NCBI RefSeq assembly: GCF_000372465.1
Contig: NZ_AQUZ01000006.1
Span: forward strand, 191,417-255,416
Origin: Kribbella catacumbae DSM 19601
Lineage (GTDB): Bacteria > Actinomycetota > Actinomycetes > Propionibacteriales > Kribbellaceae
Length of the DNA stretch: 64,000 nt
Direction of reading: 5' to 3'
In this document: piece by piece, positions 7,434-16,013 of the stretch
Layout of the letters: each line of letters starts with the position of its first letter
Position numbering within the stretch: position 1 is the stretch's first letter
The notes under the pieces: model-generated
Seen by the model: only the letters and a program-made list of their open reading frames with translations
What the model was told of the DNA's origin: nothing
Database searches by the model: none
Made by a program: the position numbers and the translations under genes

Positions 7434-8751
7434 ATGAGAACAACTATCCGTAAGAAGGTGCGGCTGGCATTGGCGCTAGCGCTGCTGCCGGCCGCACTCC
7501 TTGTCGACAAGGCGGCAGCGGCCGAACAGGACGTAGTACGCACCGATGCCGGACTAGTACGCGGGCACCCGACTGCAACGACCCGAGTCTTCAACGGCAT
7601 CCCGTACGCCGCTCCGCCGGTGCGCGCCCTGCGCTGGAAGCCGCCGCAGCCCGTGAAGCCATGGACCGGCTTCCGAGAGGCAGTGGAGCTCTCGAGCGCC
7701 TGTCCGCAACAGGACAACCTGGAAGCGCTAGGCGGCTCTACTAATGAGGACTGTCTGTACTTGAACGTCACTACCCCCACGCAGAAGGCAACCAAGCCGC
7801 GTGCGGTCGTGGTGTGGATCCCGGGCGGCGGCTTCTTCTCCGGCGTCGGCACAGCTACGGAGCATCGAAGCTGGCCACCCGCGGGGACGTAGTGGTGGTG
7901 ACGGTCAACTACAGGCTGGGGATCTTCGGCTTCTTCGGCTACCCGGGCCTGCCCGGCTCTGGCACCTACGGCATCCAGGACCAGCAAGCCGCCCCTCCGT
8001 TGGGTTCGCGAAGGCGGTCATGCAGAGTGGCTCCTGCGCCTTCAACTGGGCCGACAACAGTCAGTACCCCGGACAGGCGGCTGACTCGCCGTGGGTCCCG
8101 GCGAGCACTGTGCAGCAGAGCGGCAAGGAGTGGGTGGCTGACACCACGGCCAAGCTGAACTGCAAGCCGGGTCAGGCTGCGCTGGACTGCCTACGCGCGG
8201 CAGACCCCGCAGTACTGGTTGAGGACACGTTGCGGTTCACGCAGCCTGCGTACGGCGGTACTGCGGTCTTGCCGTTGAGCCCGGCGAAGGCGATGAAGGC
8301 GGGACTGTTCCACCGGGTTCCGGTGTTGTCCGGCAACAACCACGATGAGGCTGCAGCCTGGTTGAGCGCGTTCAACGGGGGCGTGCTCACCGATGCGGAC
8401 TACCCGCGACTGGTGGCCGACATGGTCGGCGCTAGCGACGCCACGAAGGTGTTGCAGGAGTACCCGCTGGCGCAGTACGGGTCGACGGCGGCGGCTTGGA
8501 CTGCTGTGACGACTGACCGGATTTGGTCATGCACGCAGGTCGCCACTGATCGGCAGGCGGTTCGGAAGGTCCCGGTGTATGCGTATGAGTTCGCTGACAG
8601 GCATTCACCGCTTTCCCAACCGGGGCAGGGCGCCGCGCACGCTGTGGAGCTGCCATACCTCTTCAGCCTCGGCGGCTGGGATGCGCCGCTGACCGAGACC
8701 CAGACGCGGTTGTCCGAGCAGATGCTGGACTACTGGACCGCCTTCGCCTAG
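7434..8751 (+). pseudogene. Broken secreted carboxylesterase type B
   Basis: Three pieces of one carboxylesterase occur in three frames. Piece 1 (7434-about 7850) has a signal peptide, FNGIPYAAPPV, NEDCLYLNV and VVVWIPGGGFFSG. Piece 2 (about 7855-7990, another frame) has GDVVVVTVNYRLGIFGFFGY and ends at GIQDQQAA. Piece 3 (about 8005-8751, third frame) resumes at FAKAVMQSG and runs to a TAG at 8749. The roughly 50 residues expected between pieces 2 and 3, including the GESAG nucleophile elbow, are missing. The gene therefore carries a frameshift near 7850 and a frame-changing deletion near 8000, and cannot make an active esterase. Confidence 0.88.
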
Positions 8752-10198
8752 CGCCTCTGCGCAGCAGGGTTGCGCCGACGACGATCGCCGCGAGGACAAA
8801 GGCCGACGCGGCAACGAAGGCGACGCTGTACCCGTCCCGCAATGCGCCGACCGGAGACGCACCTTCAGTGGCCTGTACTGCGGTACGCGAGGCGGCCAGG
8901 GTCGCCAGTACCGCAGTACCGACCGCTGCGCCTGCCTGCTGGGCAGTGTTGTTCAACCCAGAAGCCAGGCCTGCGTCACCCGGCTCGGCGCCGGACATGG
9001 CGAGCATGATCGCCGCAGGGATCGCCGCACCGGTTCCGCCACCGACCAGGAGAAGTGGGGCGACCACATTAACGAGGTACGAGCCGTCGACCGGCGCCTG
9101 GCTCATCAGCAGCAGTGCGGCGAGGAGGGCGCCGAGCCCGGCCAGCAGGAGGGCACGGCCGCCGAAGCGAGCGATCAGTCGGGGCCCGATGAACAGGGAC
9201 ATCACTGCGCCCAGGATCGGCGCCGGCAGGAAGGCGAGGCCGGTCCGGAGGGAGTCGAAGCCCAGCACTCGCTGCAGGTAGAGGGCGGTCATGAACTGGA
9301 AGCCGAAGCCGGCCGCGAACAGCAGTACGACGACGAGGTTGGCCACTGTCACCTGTCGGTTGCGGAAGATGTGCAGAGAGAGCAGCGGCTGCGTGACGCG
9401 GGCCTGGCGTAGTACGAAGCCTGCGAGCAGGAGGACCGAGACCACGGCCAGCACAATCGTCCGCAGCAGCTCGGCGGTCGGCTCGGCGGTCTGGACGATC
9501 GTGTAGACGGACAGTGAGAGGCCTGCGGTCACTAGTACCGCTCCGAGGACGTCCGCTCCCTTGCCGAGGCCGAGGCCGGGCTGCGCCTTCAGCAGCCGCA
9601 GTGCGAGCAGCACGGACACCACACCGATCGGGACGTTGATCAGGAAGGACCAGTGCCAGCCGACGGTCTGGGTGATCACACCGCCGAGGATGAGGCCGAT
9701 GGAGGCGCCACCGGCGGAGGTGAAGCCGTAGACCCCCATCGCCCGCACCTGCTCGGCCGGCGCCGGGTAGAGGCCGACGATCATGCCGAGGATCACCGCC
9801 GAGGCGAGCGCGCCGCCGACGCCTTGCAGGAACCGGCCCGCGATCAGTACTTCGGAACTCGTGGCGACACCGCAGAGCAGCGAGGCCGCGGTGAAGACGG
9901 TCAGCCCGGCGACGAAGACGCGCTTGCTGCCGATCAGGTCACCGATCCGCCCGGCGAGCAGGAGTAGCCCGGCGAAGGCGATCAGGTAGGAGTTCATCAC
10001 CCAGGCCAGCCCGGCCTGCGAGAACCCGAGGTCGCTCTGGATGGTCGGCAGCGCCACCGTCACCACGGTGCCGTCGAGGATGATCATCAGCTGCATCACA
10101 CACAGCACCGCGAGAGCCTTCGCCCGGGACGGCTGGACGGAAGGGCCGGTGGAGGGGGCGGCGGAGCCGGAGGTGGTCGGCTCGATCGTCGAGGTCAT
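8663..10198 (-). CDS. DHA2-family (EmrB/QacA-type) multidrug MFS transporter
   Basis: The 511-residue protein has about 14 predicted membrane segments and the DHA2 motif LDGTVVTVALPTIQ after a hydrophilic N-terminus, plus LLLAGRIGDLIGSKRVF (motif A). Such proteins export drugs or metabolites with proton antiport. The ATG at 10198 follows AGGAGA. The gene lies 78 bp downstream of a MarR repressor on the same strand. Its last 30 residues (Arg/Ser-rich after ATLLRRG) are encoded on the strand opposite the 3' end of the broken esterase, an 89-bp tail-to-tail overlap; the stop probably moved into the decaying neighbour. Confidence 0.9.
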   Translation of the reverse strand: MTSTIEPTTSGSAAPSTGPSVQPSRAKALAVLCVMQLMIILDGTVVTVALPTIQSDLGFSQAGLAWVMNSYLIAFAGLLLLAGRIGDLIGSKRVFVAGLTVFTAASLLCGVATSSEVLIAGRFLQGVGGALASAVILGMIVGLYPAPAEQVRAMGVYGFTSAGGASIGLILGGVITQTVGWHWSFLINVPIGVVSVLLALRLLKAQPGLGLGKGADVLGAVLVTAGLSLSVYTIVQTAEPTAELLRTIVLAVVSVLLLAGFVLRQARVTQPLLSLHIFRNRQVTVANLVVVLLFAAGFGFQFMTALYLQRVLGFDSLRTGLAFLPAPILGAVMSLFIGPRLIARFGGRALLLAGLGALLAALLLMSQAPVDGSYLVNVVAPLLLVGGGTGAAIPAAIMLAMSGAEPGDAGLASGLNNTAQQAGAAVGTAVLATLAASRTAVQATEGASPVGALRDGYSVAFVAASAFVLAAIVVGATLLRRGARRRRSSSPASARTTASGSRSAAHPSRRG

Positions 10199-10200
10199 CG

Positions 10201-10237
10201 GTCGTTCTCCTTGTCACTTGAGCAGGACAAGAACGAC
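10201..10237 (-). promoter_or_regulatory. Inverted repeat over the leader of the DHA2 transporter gene
   Basis: Plus-strand GTCGTTCTCCTTGTC (10201-10215) is an imperfect inverted partner of GACAAGAACGAC (10226-10237). It spans the ribosome binding site of the transporter, starting 3 bp upstream of its ATG. It could be an operator for the MarR repressor encoded upstream or an mRNA hairpin that hides the ribosome binding site. Confidence 0.45.
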
Positions 10238-10276
10238 CTTAACAGATAGTTCCGTAGTAGACGATCTTTTAGTGGA

Positions 10277-10756
10277 TCAAGAGCGCTGCCTTGCGCGCCG
10301 GACCGGTTGCGCCTCCACCGGCGTCGCGAGCTGGCCGCCGACAAGCTCGGCCAGGGAGTCGGCGAAATGCTTGCGCTGGGAGGCCGCGAGGGCGGCGAGC
10401 GCGTCGGCGTGCACCTGGTCGACGATTCGCTGGCCCTCGGCGGCGGCCTCGGCGCCGGCGGGGGTGACGGCGACGATCCGGGCCCGCCGGTCGGTCTGCG
10501 ACGGCTTGCGCTCGGCGAGACCGGCCTTCTCCAGGGCATCCACGGTCCCGACCATCGTCGTCTTGTCGAGGTACGCGAGCTCGGCGAGCTGGATCTGGGT
10601 CCGCTCCTCCTCCAGCGCGTAGAGCAGCACGCACTGCATCCGCGGCGACAGGCCAACCTCGGCCAGCGCGGCGGTCAGCTGGGTCTCCAGTACATGACCG
10701 GCATGCTTCAGCAGCCCGGTCAGGTCCGGAACCTTGCGCAACGGTGTATCAGCCAT
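10277..10756 (-). CDS. MarR-family transcriptional repressor
   Basis: The product is about 159 residues from the ATG at 10756 (MADTPLRKVPDLTGLL). The winged-helix core contains IQLAELAYLDKTTMVGTVDALEKAG and the wing RKPSQTDRRARIVAVTPAG, typical of MarR (D-x-R-x-x-x-x-x-L/V-T-x-x-G). MarR dimers block promoters until a phenolic or drug ligand binds. Position immediately upstream of the DHA2 exporter and two palindromes (10773-10798 and 10201-10237) suggest that it represses itself and the pump. A longer frame to 10807 would read through the palindrome and is less likely. Confidence 0.88.
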   Translation of the reverse strand: MADTPLRKVPDLTGLLKHAGHVLETQLTAALAEVGLSPRMQCVLLYALEEERTQIQLAELAYLDKTTMVGTVDALEKAGLAERKPSQTDRRARIVAVTPAGAEAAAEGQRIVDQVHADALAALAASQRKHFADSLAELVGGQLATPVEAQPVRRARQRS

Positions 10757-10772
10757 GCGATCAGAGTACCTC

Positions 10773-10798
10773 GGGATAATCCACTTCCGGATGATCCC
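10773..10798. promoter_or_regulatory. Putative MarR operator upstream of marR
   Basis: GGGATAATCC (10773-10782) and GGATGATCCC (10789-10798) form a 10-bp inverted repeat with one mismatch and a 6-bp spacer, 17-42 bp upstream of the MarR start. Size and position fit an autoregulatory MarR operator. Nothing else is seen between 10799 and 10938 apart from the transporter leader. Confidence 0.5.
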
Positions 10799-10938
10799 AG
10801 CCGTCAACTACTCGCGGGTGGAGTGGGAGTGGCGGGGGCGGCGGGGCGGGAGTGGCGGGAAAGCGGCGTTGTGGTTGGGGCTATCAGGGTGGCGGATTTT
10901 CGCCAGTTTGCGGAGTGCTGGGCGGCTGGACTTGGTGC

Positions 10939-12114
10939 ATGCCTGTTCTGGAGACGACGACTATTACCCGTTCGCAGCGGCTGGGGTGGCTGGGGGTGAT
11001 CGCGGTGATGCTTGGGATCTTCTCGATCGTGACCACCGAGATTCTGCCGATCGGGCTGCTTACGCCGATGGCGGGCGACTTCGGCGTCTCGCCTGGGCGG
11101 GCCGGGTGGTTGATGACGGTACCCGGGCTGGTCGCGGCTGTTGCTGCGCCCGTCATCACGGTCGCGACGGCCCGGCTGGATCGGCGGATCATGTTGTGCG
11201 CGCTGATGGTCCTGCTCGCCACGGCCGACTTCCTGGCGGCGGCAGCATCGGAGTACTGGGTGGAGTTGATCGCCCGGCTGATGGTGGGGATGACCATTGG
11301 CGGCTTCTGGTCGATCGGGGCCGGGCTGGCTGCACGGCTGGTACCGGAGCGGTGGGTAGTCCGCGCGACGGCTGTCATCTTCTCTGCCGTGCCACTGGGC
11401 TCCGTACTCGGCGTACCAGCGGGCACCTTCATCGGAGAGCACTTCGGATGGCGGGTGCCGTTCGTAGTACTCGGGGTGCTGACTGTCGCCTTGCTGGCCG
11501 CCCTGTTGGTTGTACTGCCTCCCCTACCGCCGCTGCAGGTGACACGGCTCGCCGTACTCCGCGACCTCCTCCGCCTGAGGCAGACACGTATCGCCCTCGT
11601 CGCAACCTGCTTGATCGTCACCGCCCACTTCGGCACCTACACCTACGTAACACCCTTCCTGCGAGACGTCACCGGCACACACCACATCAGCGAGCTACTA
11701 CTCGTCTACGGCGCCTCAGGCCTAGTAGGCAACTTCCTAGCCGGTACTACGGTCGCCAGGCACCTGCGAGCCACCTTCATCACCAGTGCAAGCCTCATCG
11801 CCGCCGCCACTCTCCTACTCCCGGTGCTCGGCCGATCCACAGCAGGCGCAACTTCGCTACTAGTCGTCTGGGGCATCGCGTACGGCGCAGTACCGGCGTG
11901 CTCGATGACCTGGTTCGCCCTGGCAGCTCCGGAAGCTCGGGAGGCGGCCACTGTGCTTTTCACGTCGTCTTTCCAGGCGACTCTGTCCGCTGGAGCCCTC
12001 CTCGGCGGGCTGGTCGTCGACGCCATCACCGTGTCCACCACGATGGTCTGCGGCGGCCTGGTAGCCCTCTTGACGGTCTTGATCGTCAGTGGTTGTGTGC
12101 TAAACAGGCGGTAA
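10939..12114 (+). CDS. MFS transporter, DHA1/AraJ-type efflux
   Basis: The product is 391 residues from the ATG at 10939 (MPVLETTTITRSQRLGWLGV) with about 12 membrane segments. Features are EILPIGLLTPMAGDFGVSPG after helix 1, LIARLMVGMTIGGFWSIGAG in helix 4 and ERWVVRATAVIFSAVPLGSV, typical of DHA1 sugar/amino-acid/purine efflux proteins. Its stop is 14 bp upstream of the carboxyethylornithine-synthase-like gene, so the two probably form an operon and the transporter may export that enzyme's product; substrate unproven. Confidence 0.87.
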   Translation: MPVLETTTITRSQRLGWLGVIAVMLGIFSIVTTEILPIGLLTPMAGDFGVSPGRAGWLMTVPGLVAAVAAPVITVATARLDRRIMLCALMVLLATADFLAAAASEYWVELIARLMVGMTIGGFWSIGAGLAARLVPERWVVRATAVIFSAVPLGSVLGVPAGTFIGEHFGWRVPFVVLGVLTVALLAALLVVLPPLPPLQVTRLAVLRDLLRLRQTRIALVATCLIVTAHFGTYTYVTPFLRDVTGTHHISELLLVYGASGLVGNFLAGTTVARHLRATFITSASLIAAATLLLPVLGRSTAGATSLLVVWGIAYGAVPACSMTWFALAAPEAREAATVLFTSSFQATLSAGALLGGLVVDAITVSTTMVCGGLVALLTVLIVSGCVLNRR

Positions 12115-12128
12115 CCAAAGGGGCCTTC

Positions 12129-13283
12129 GTGGACCAGTTAACTCTCGGCGTCATCGGCCGTTCCCGCAAAGAGAACGAGCATCGGCTGCCGATCCATCCG
12201 CACCACTTCGACCGGATCGACGAGGATCTGCGCCGACGTGTCTTCCTCGAGTCCGGGTACGGCGAACGCTTCGGCATCTCCGACCTGCAGCTGTCCCAGT
12301 CCGTAGCCGGCGTCCTCGACCGGGAACAGCTGATCGCCAAGACCGACGTCGTCCTCCTGCCGAAGCCACAACCGGAAGACCTCGCTGAGCTCCGCTCCGG
12401 CCAGGTGCTCTGGGGCTGGCCGCACTGCGTCCAGGACGACAAGGTGACCCAGCTCGCGATCGACCGCGACCTGACCGTGATCGCCTTCGAGGCGATGAAC
12501 CACTGGACCGCCGACGGCAGGTTCAACCTGCACGTCTTCCACAAGAACAACGAGCTGGCCGGCTACTGCTCCGTGCTGCACGCGCTGGAGCTGATCGGCT
12601 CGACCGGCGACTACGGCCGCCGCCTGAACGCCGTCGTGATCGGCTTCGGCGCGACGGCGCGAGGTGCCGTGACGGCACTGGCCGCGCACGGGATCCACGA
12701 CGTCGACGTACTGACCGGGCGTGGCGTGACGGCGGTCAGCTCGCCGATCCACTCGGCGCGGATGATCCAGTTCGACCACGACGACGCCGACGACACGTCC
12801 GACCCGCGGCGCAGTCACGCGCTGATCGACGACGAGCGAGTGCCGCTGGCGGGCTTCCTGGCCCAGCACGACATCGTCGTGAACTGTGTTCTGCAGGACC
12901 CGGACGCGCCGTTGACGTTCCTGATACAGGAGGACCTGGCGGAGTTCGCGCCTGGCAGCCTGATCGTCGACGTCTCCTGCGACCTCGGCATGGGCTTCAG
13001 CTGGGCCCGGCCGACCGGATTCGGCGAGCCCACCTTCATCGTCGGGGACAACATCACGTACTACGGCGTCGACCACACCCCGTCGTACCTGTGGAACTCG
13101 GCCAGCTGGGAGATCAGCGAAGCCCTGCTCCCCTACCTGCGGACAGTGCTCGACGGCCCCGAAGCCTGGCACGCCGACACCACGATCCAGCGCGCCATCG
13201 AGATCGAATCCGGCCGAATCCGCAACCCCGGCATCCTCTCCTTCCAGCACCGCTCCCCCGACTACCCCCACCCGCACCTCTAA
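12129..13283 (+). CDS. N5-(carboxyethyl)ornithine synthase-like NADP-dependent dehydrogenase
   Basis: The product is 384 residues from GTG 12129, which follows AAAGGGG. It has the alanine dehydrogenase/PNT fold: SRKENEHRLPIHPHHF at the N-terminus (alanine-dehydrogenase-like substrate site), LLPKPQPEDL, and the Rossmann block AVVIGFGATARGAVTALAAH. FHKNNELAGYCSVLHALEL is typical of proteins annotated as N5-(carboxyethyl)ornithine synthase, an opine-forming enzyme joining pyruvate to ornithine with NADPH. Pairing with an exporter 14 bp upstream would fit synthesis and release of an opine-like metabolite. Exact substrates are inferred from family naming only. Confidence 0.78.
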   Translation: MDQLTLGVIGRSRKENEHRLPIHPHHFDRIDEDLRRRVFLESGYGERFGISDLQLSQSVAGVLDREQLIAKTDVVLLPKPQPEDLAELRSGQVLWGWPHCVQDDKVTQLAIDRDLTVIAFEAMNHWTADGRFNLHVFHKNNELAGYCSVLHALELIGSTGDYGRRLNAVVIGFGATARGAVTALAAHGIHDVDVLTGRGVTAVSSPIHSARMIQFDHDDADDTSDPRRSHALIDDERVPLAGFLAQHDIVVNCVLQDPDAPLTFLIQEDLAEFAPGSLIVDVSCDLGMGFSWARPTGFGEPTFIVGDNITYYGVDHTPSYLWNSASWEISEALLPYLRTVLDGPEAWHADTTIQRAIEIESGRIRNPGILSFQHRSPDYPHPHL

Positions 13284-13429
13284 CCACCCCGCCCTCCTCG
13301 CGCACGTCGCGCACCTCGCGCACTGCAGCCGTCACCCGCGCCACCAATTGGCCGCAGTACCGGCTGGCCGGCGCACGCTAGGGACTGTGGTTGTCCGTCG
13401 GTGTGGTAGGTCATTGCCTCTCACACAGT

Positions 13430-13503
13430 GGGCTCAACCTCGCCTCGAGCCGTTCGCCCCCTGCTATACCAGCGGGCGAACCGCTCGTCGAGGAGCTGAC
13501 CCC
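13430..13503. repeat. 74-bp nested palindrome family, intergenic copy 1
   Basis: The inner stem is GTTCGCCC (13452-13459) with GGGCGAAC (13474-13481) around a CTGctataCCAG-type loop. The outer arms GGGCTCAACC and GAGCTGACCCC are degenerate. Length and layout match the copies in scpB (74 bp each). Confidence 0.65.
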
Positions 13504-13838
13504 ACCGAAGGGCCTGGTTGCCCCGGCCTCGCGACGCGACCACCACGCCAGCTCCGCACGCCCAGCCCCCGCCCCTCCACTCAGTCCAGCCCCCGCCCGC
13601 CCCTCCACTCAGTCCAGGCGACGCCGCGACCAGCCACTCTCCAACCGATGGCGCGTTCGGCGAGCCGGACCTCCCGCAACCTTGTGCACGACCTGAGCGC
13701 CCCGCCACCAACTCGCCACCCGCGTCAAGGACAAGGTCGCCGATCAGTAGCCTGTCGCGGACCTTGAGCACCGCGTAGGCACACGGCGACGCGAATCCTG
13801 CCTGGCCGGTGCCCAACATGCTCCCCCAACAAGTCGTG

Positions 13839-13907
13839 CCGCCACCTTGGGCACTGGTCAGCGACTCCAGAGTGTGAATCGCGGCTCGGCGGTGCCCAAG
13901 GTGGCGG
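13839..13907. repeat. 69-bp hairpin element with 16-bp perfect arms
   Basis: CCGCCACCTTGGGCAC (13839-13854) and GTGCCCAAGGTGGCGG (13892-13907) are perfect inverted repeats separated by 37 bp. There is no T-run and no gene ends nearby, so a terminator is less likely than a small palindromic or MITE-like element. Confidence 0.6.
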
Positions 13908-14084
13908 ATTGATGGGTGGCGGTGAGCGGCTGGGTGGTTGGTGGGCAGCGGGCAGGTGCCGGGGCGCCGAGTAGTGGGCAGCGCGCCGGGCTGCGGGCAG
14001 GCGCCGGACGGCGGGGGTCGGTAGTGCAGGCGGTCGGCGGTGGGCTGGTGCTGGGCGGCGGGGTGCGGGTAGTGGGCGAGGGCT

Positions 14085-14129
14085 GGGGTGGTTGGGGATT
14101 GGGCAGTGGTGGGGCGTTGGGGTTGTGGG
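14085..14129 (+). other. G-tract cluster (possible G-quadruplex) before cobG
   Basis: Six runs of three or four G (14085-88, 14094-97, 14101-03, 14111-14, 14119-22, 14127-29) lie on the coding strand with loops of 3-7 bases, 47-91 bp upstream of the cobG start. This fits the G-quadruplex pattern and may affect the cob operon's leader RNA. Confidence 0.4.
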
Positions 14130-14175
14130 TTGTGGTGCGGAACACAGGGGGAGGGCGGGAAGTAGCATCACGGCC

Positions 14176-15381
14176 GTGGAGCTTCGTGGGCGGGTGCGAC
14201 CGGACCGGTGTCCGGGGGTGCTTGCTGTGCATGAGGCGGCTGATGGTGGCCTCGCGCGGGTGCGGCTGCCTGGTGGGGTGCTGAGCGCGGAGCAGCTGAG
14301 GTTGCTGGCTGCGGCGGCTGTGGAGCTCGGGGACGGTCACCTGGAGTTGACCTCGCGGGCGAACGTGCAGATCCGGGCGCTGCAGCCGGGCGCGCCGGTG
14401 GAGCTGTCCGATCGGCTGTACGCGGCTGGGCTGCTCCCGTCCATCTCACACGAGCGCGTGCGCAACGTCCTCGCCTCGCCACTCTCCGGACTCGACCAGC
14501 ACAGCCGGTACGACGTACTGCCGGTGGCTGGCGAGGTGGATCGGCTGCTGTGTGCTCGTCCGGGGCTGGCCGGGTTGCCTGGGCGGTTCCTGTTCGCGCT
14601 GGACGACGGGCGCGGGGATCTGGCGTCAGCGAAGGCTGATGTGGGCTTGCGGATGGTCGATGGTGAGCGGGGCGAGCTGCTGCTCGCTGGAGTCGCCACC
14701 GGCGTACTGGTGGCGGTGGAGCAGGCGGCTGAAGTCATGGTCGCTGCAGCGGAGGCGTTCCTGGCGGAGCGCGCCGAGCAGCAGTCCGAGGCCTGGCGGC
14801 TGGCGGAACTGACAGCCGGCCCCAAGCGAGTGCTGGCACGCCTGAGACTTGGAGAGCAGCCCACTGGGCGTCTAGGCGAGCAGACGGGGCGCGGGTTGGC
14901 AGCTGGGCGTCTTACAGATCTTGTTGGGGCTGAGGTGTTGGTTGTCACCGTGCCGCTGGGAGTGCTGGACGCCGAGCAGGCTGCGGTTCTGGCGGAGGTT
15001 GCTGAGCAAGCGGACACCCAGCAGCGTCCGGTACTGCGTGTTACGCCTTGGCGGTCGGTAGTGGTCGCGGGGGTAGTAGAAGGCGCTGTGCGGCGGCTGG
15101 AGGCGGTTGGGCTGGTGTTGGAGCCCTCGTCGCCGTGGAACGGGGTTACGTCGTGTGCTGGGCGGCCGGGGTGCGCGAAGGCCTTGGCGGATGTGCGAGG
15201 CGACGCGCGGCGCGTAGTACCGGGCTGGTCGGCCGCGTCAGGGCGGCGCGTGCACTGGGCAGGGTGTGAGCGGCGGTGTGGGCGGCCGGGGGGAGAGTTT
15301 GTGGATGTGCTTGCTCTGGCGGGTGGCGGCTACTCGGTTGACGGGGTCGTGATGGAGGTCGACGAGGTGAGGGCGCAGTGA
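14176..15381 (+). CDS. cobG: Precorrin-3B synthase, CobG
   Basis: The product is about 401 residues from GTG 14176 ([19 protein letters not shown]). It has the ferredoxin-like repeats of nitrite/sulfite reductases, including [16 protein letters not shown]. The 4Fe-4S cysteines are in [15 protein letters not shown] and [11 protein letters not shown] near the C-terminus. CobG is the oxygen-using ring-contraction enzyme that makes precorrin-3B, so the host uses the aerobic cobalamin route. It overlaps cobH by 4 bp (GTGA). The middle part (residues 215-260) is Ala/Leu/Gly-rich and variable. Confidence 0.88.
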   Translation: MELRGRVRPDRCPGVLAVHEAADGGLARVRLPGGVLSAEQLRLLAAAAVELGDGHLELTSRANVQIRALQPGAPVELSDRLYAAGLLPSISHERVRNVLASPLSGLDQHSRYDVLPVAGEVDRLLCARPGLAGLPGRFLFALDDGRGDLASAKADVGLRMVDGERGELLLAGVATGVLVAVEQAAEVMVAAAEAFLAERAEQQSEAWRLAELTAGPKRVLARLRLGEQPTGRLGEQTGRGLAAGRLTDLVGAEVLVVTVPLGVLDAEQAAVLAEVAEQADTQQRPVLRVTPWRSVVVAGVVEGAVRRLEAVGLVLEPSSPWNGVTSCAGRPGCAKALADVRGDARRVVPGWSAASGRRVHWAGCERRCGRPGGEFVDVLALAGGGYSVDGVVMEVDEVRAQ

Positions 15382-16013
15382 GTGAGAAGTACGAGTACGT
15401 GACCGATGGCGCGGAGATCTACCGGCGCTCGTTTGCGACGATTCGTGCGGAGGCTGCGCTCGACGGGCTGCCGGCCGACGTCGCGCAGGTCGCCGTCCGG
15501 ATGATTCACGCCTGCGGGATGACCGATCTGGTCCAGGATCTCGCGTGGTCGGACGGAGTGGTGAAGGCCGCCCGGACTGCGCTGCAGGGCGGAGCGCCGA
15601 TCCTGTGTGACGCGGCGATGGTCGCGGCCGGGGTCACCCGCAAACGGCTGCCCGCGGACAACGAGGTCGTCTGCACGCTGAGCGACCCATCCGTGCCCGA
15701 GCTCGCCAAGCAGCTGACAACAACCAGAAGCGCAGCGGCGATCGACCTCTGGACGGACCGCCTCGCAGGCTCGGTGGTTGCCATAGGCAACGCTCCCACC
15801 GCGCTCTTCCGGCTGCTCGAGCTGATCCGCGACGGCGTGCCCCGGCCGGCCGCGATCCTCGGCATCCCGGTCGGGTTCATCGGTGCCGCCGAGTCCAAGG
15901 AAGCTTTGGCCGCCAACGACCTGGGGCTGGAATACCTGGTCGTGCGGGGCCGCCGGGGTGGCAGTGCGATCACTGCCGCCGCCATCAACGCGATCGCGAG
16001 CGAGGAAGAATGA
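15378..16013 (+). CDS. cobH: Precorrin-8X methylmutase, CobH
   Basis: The product is 211 residues, the family length. Landmarks are [30 protein letters not shown] (with the proton-shuttling His), [19 protein letters not shown] and [16 protein letters not shown]. The enzyme moves the C11 methyl group to C12, converting precorrin-8X to hydrogenobyrinate. The start overlaps the cobG stop and the stop overlaps the cobIJ start, each by 4 bp, so the three genes are translationally coupled. Confidence 0.95.
   Translation: MSEKYEYVTDGAEIYRRSFATIRAEAALDGLPADVAQVAVRMIHACGMTDLVQDLAWSDGVVKAARTALQGGAPILCDAAMVAAGVTRKRLPADNEVVCTLSDPSVPELAKQLTTTRSAAAIDLWTDRLAGSVVAIGNAPTALFRLLELIRDGVPRPAAILGIPVGFIGAAESKEALAANDLGLEYLVVRGRRGGSAITAAAINAIASEEE

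Larger units (their letters stand above)
13284..14175. other. 892-bp gene-free interval with palindromic repeats and a G-rich end
   Basis: No convincing gene is present; the open frames here are low-complexity and overlap one another. The interval holds a 74-bp nested palindrome (13430-13503), a short tandem duplication around GCCCCTCCACTCAGTCCAG (13571-13619), a 16-bp perfect inverted repeat (13839-13907) and a G-tract cluster (14085-14129) just before cobG. No B12-box of a cobalamin riboswitch was found ahead of cobG. Confidence 0.7.

Noticed and set aside
14085..14175. Possible cobalamin riboswitch before cobG
   Set aside because: No B12-box-like GCCACTG or conserved riboswitch core was recognised; only G-tracts are seen.
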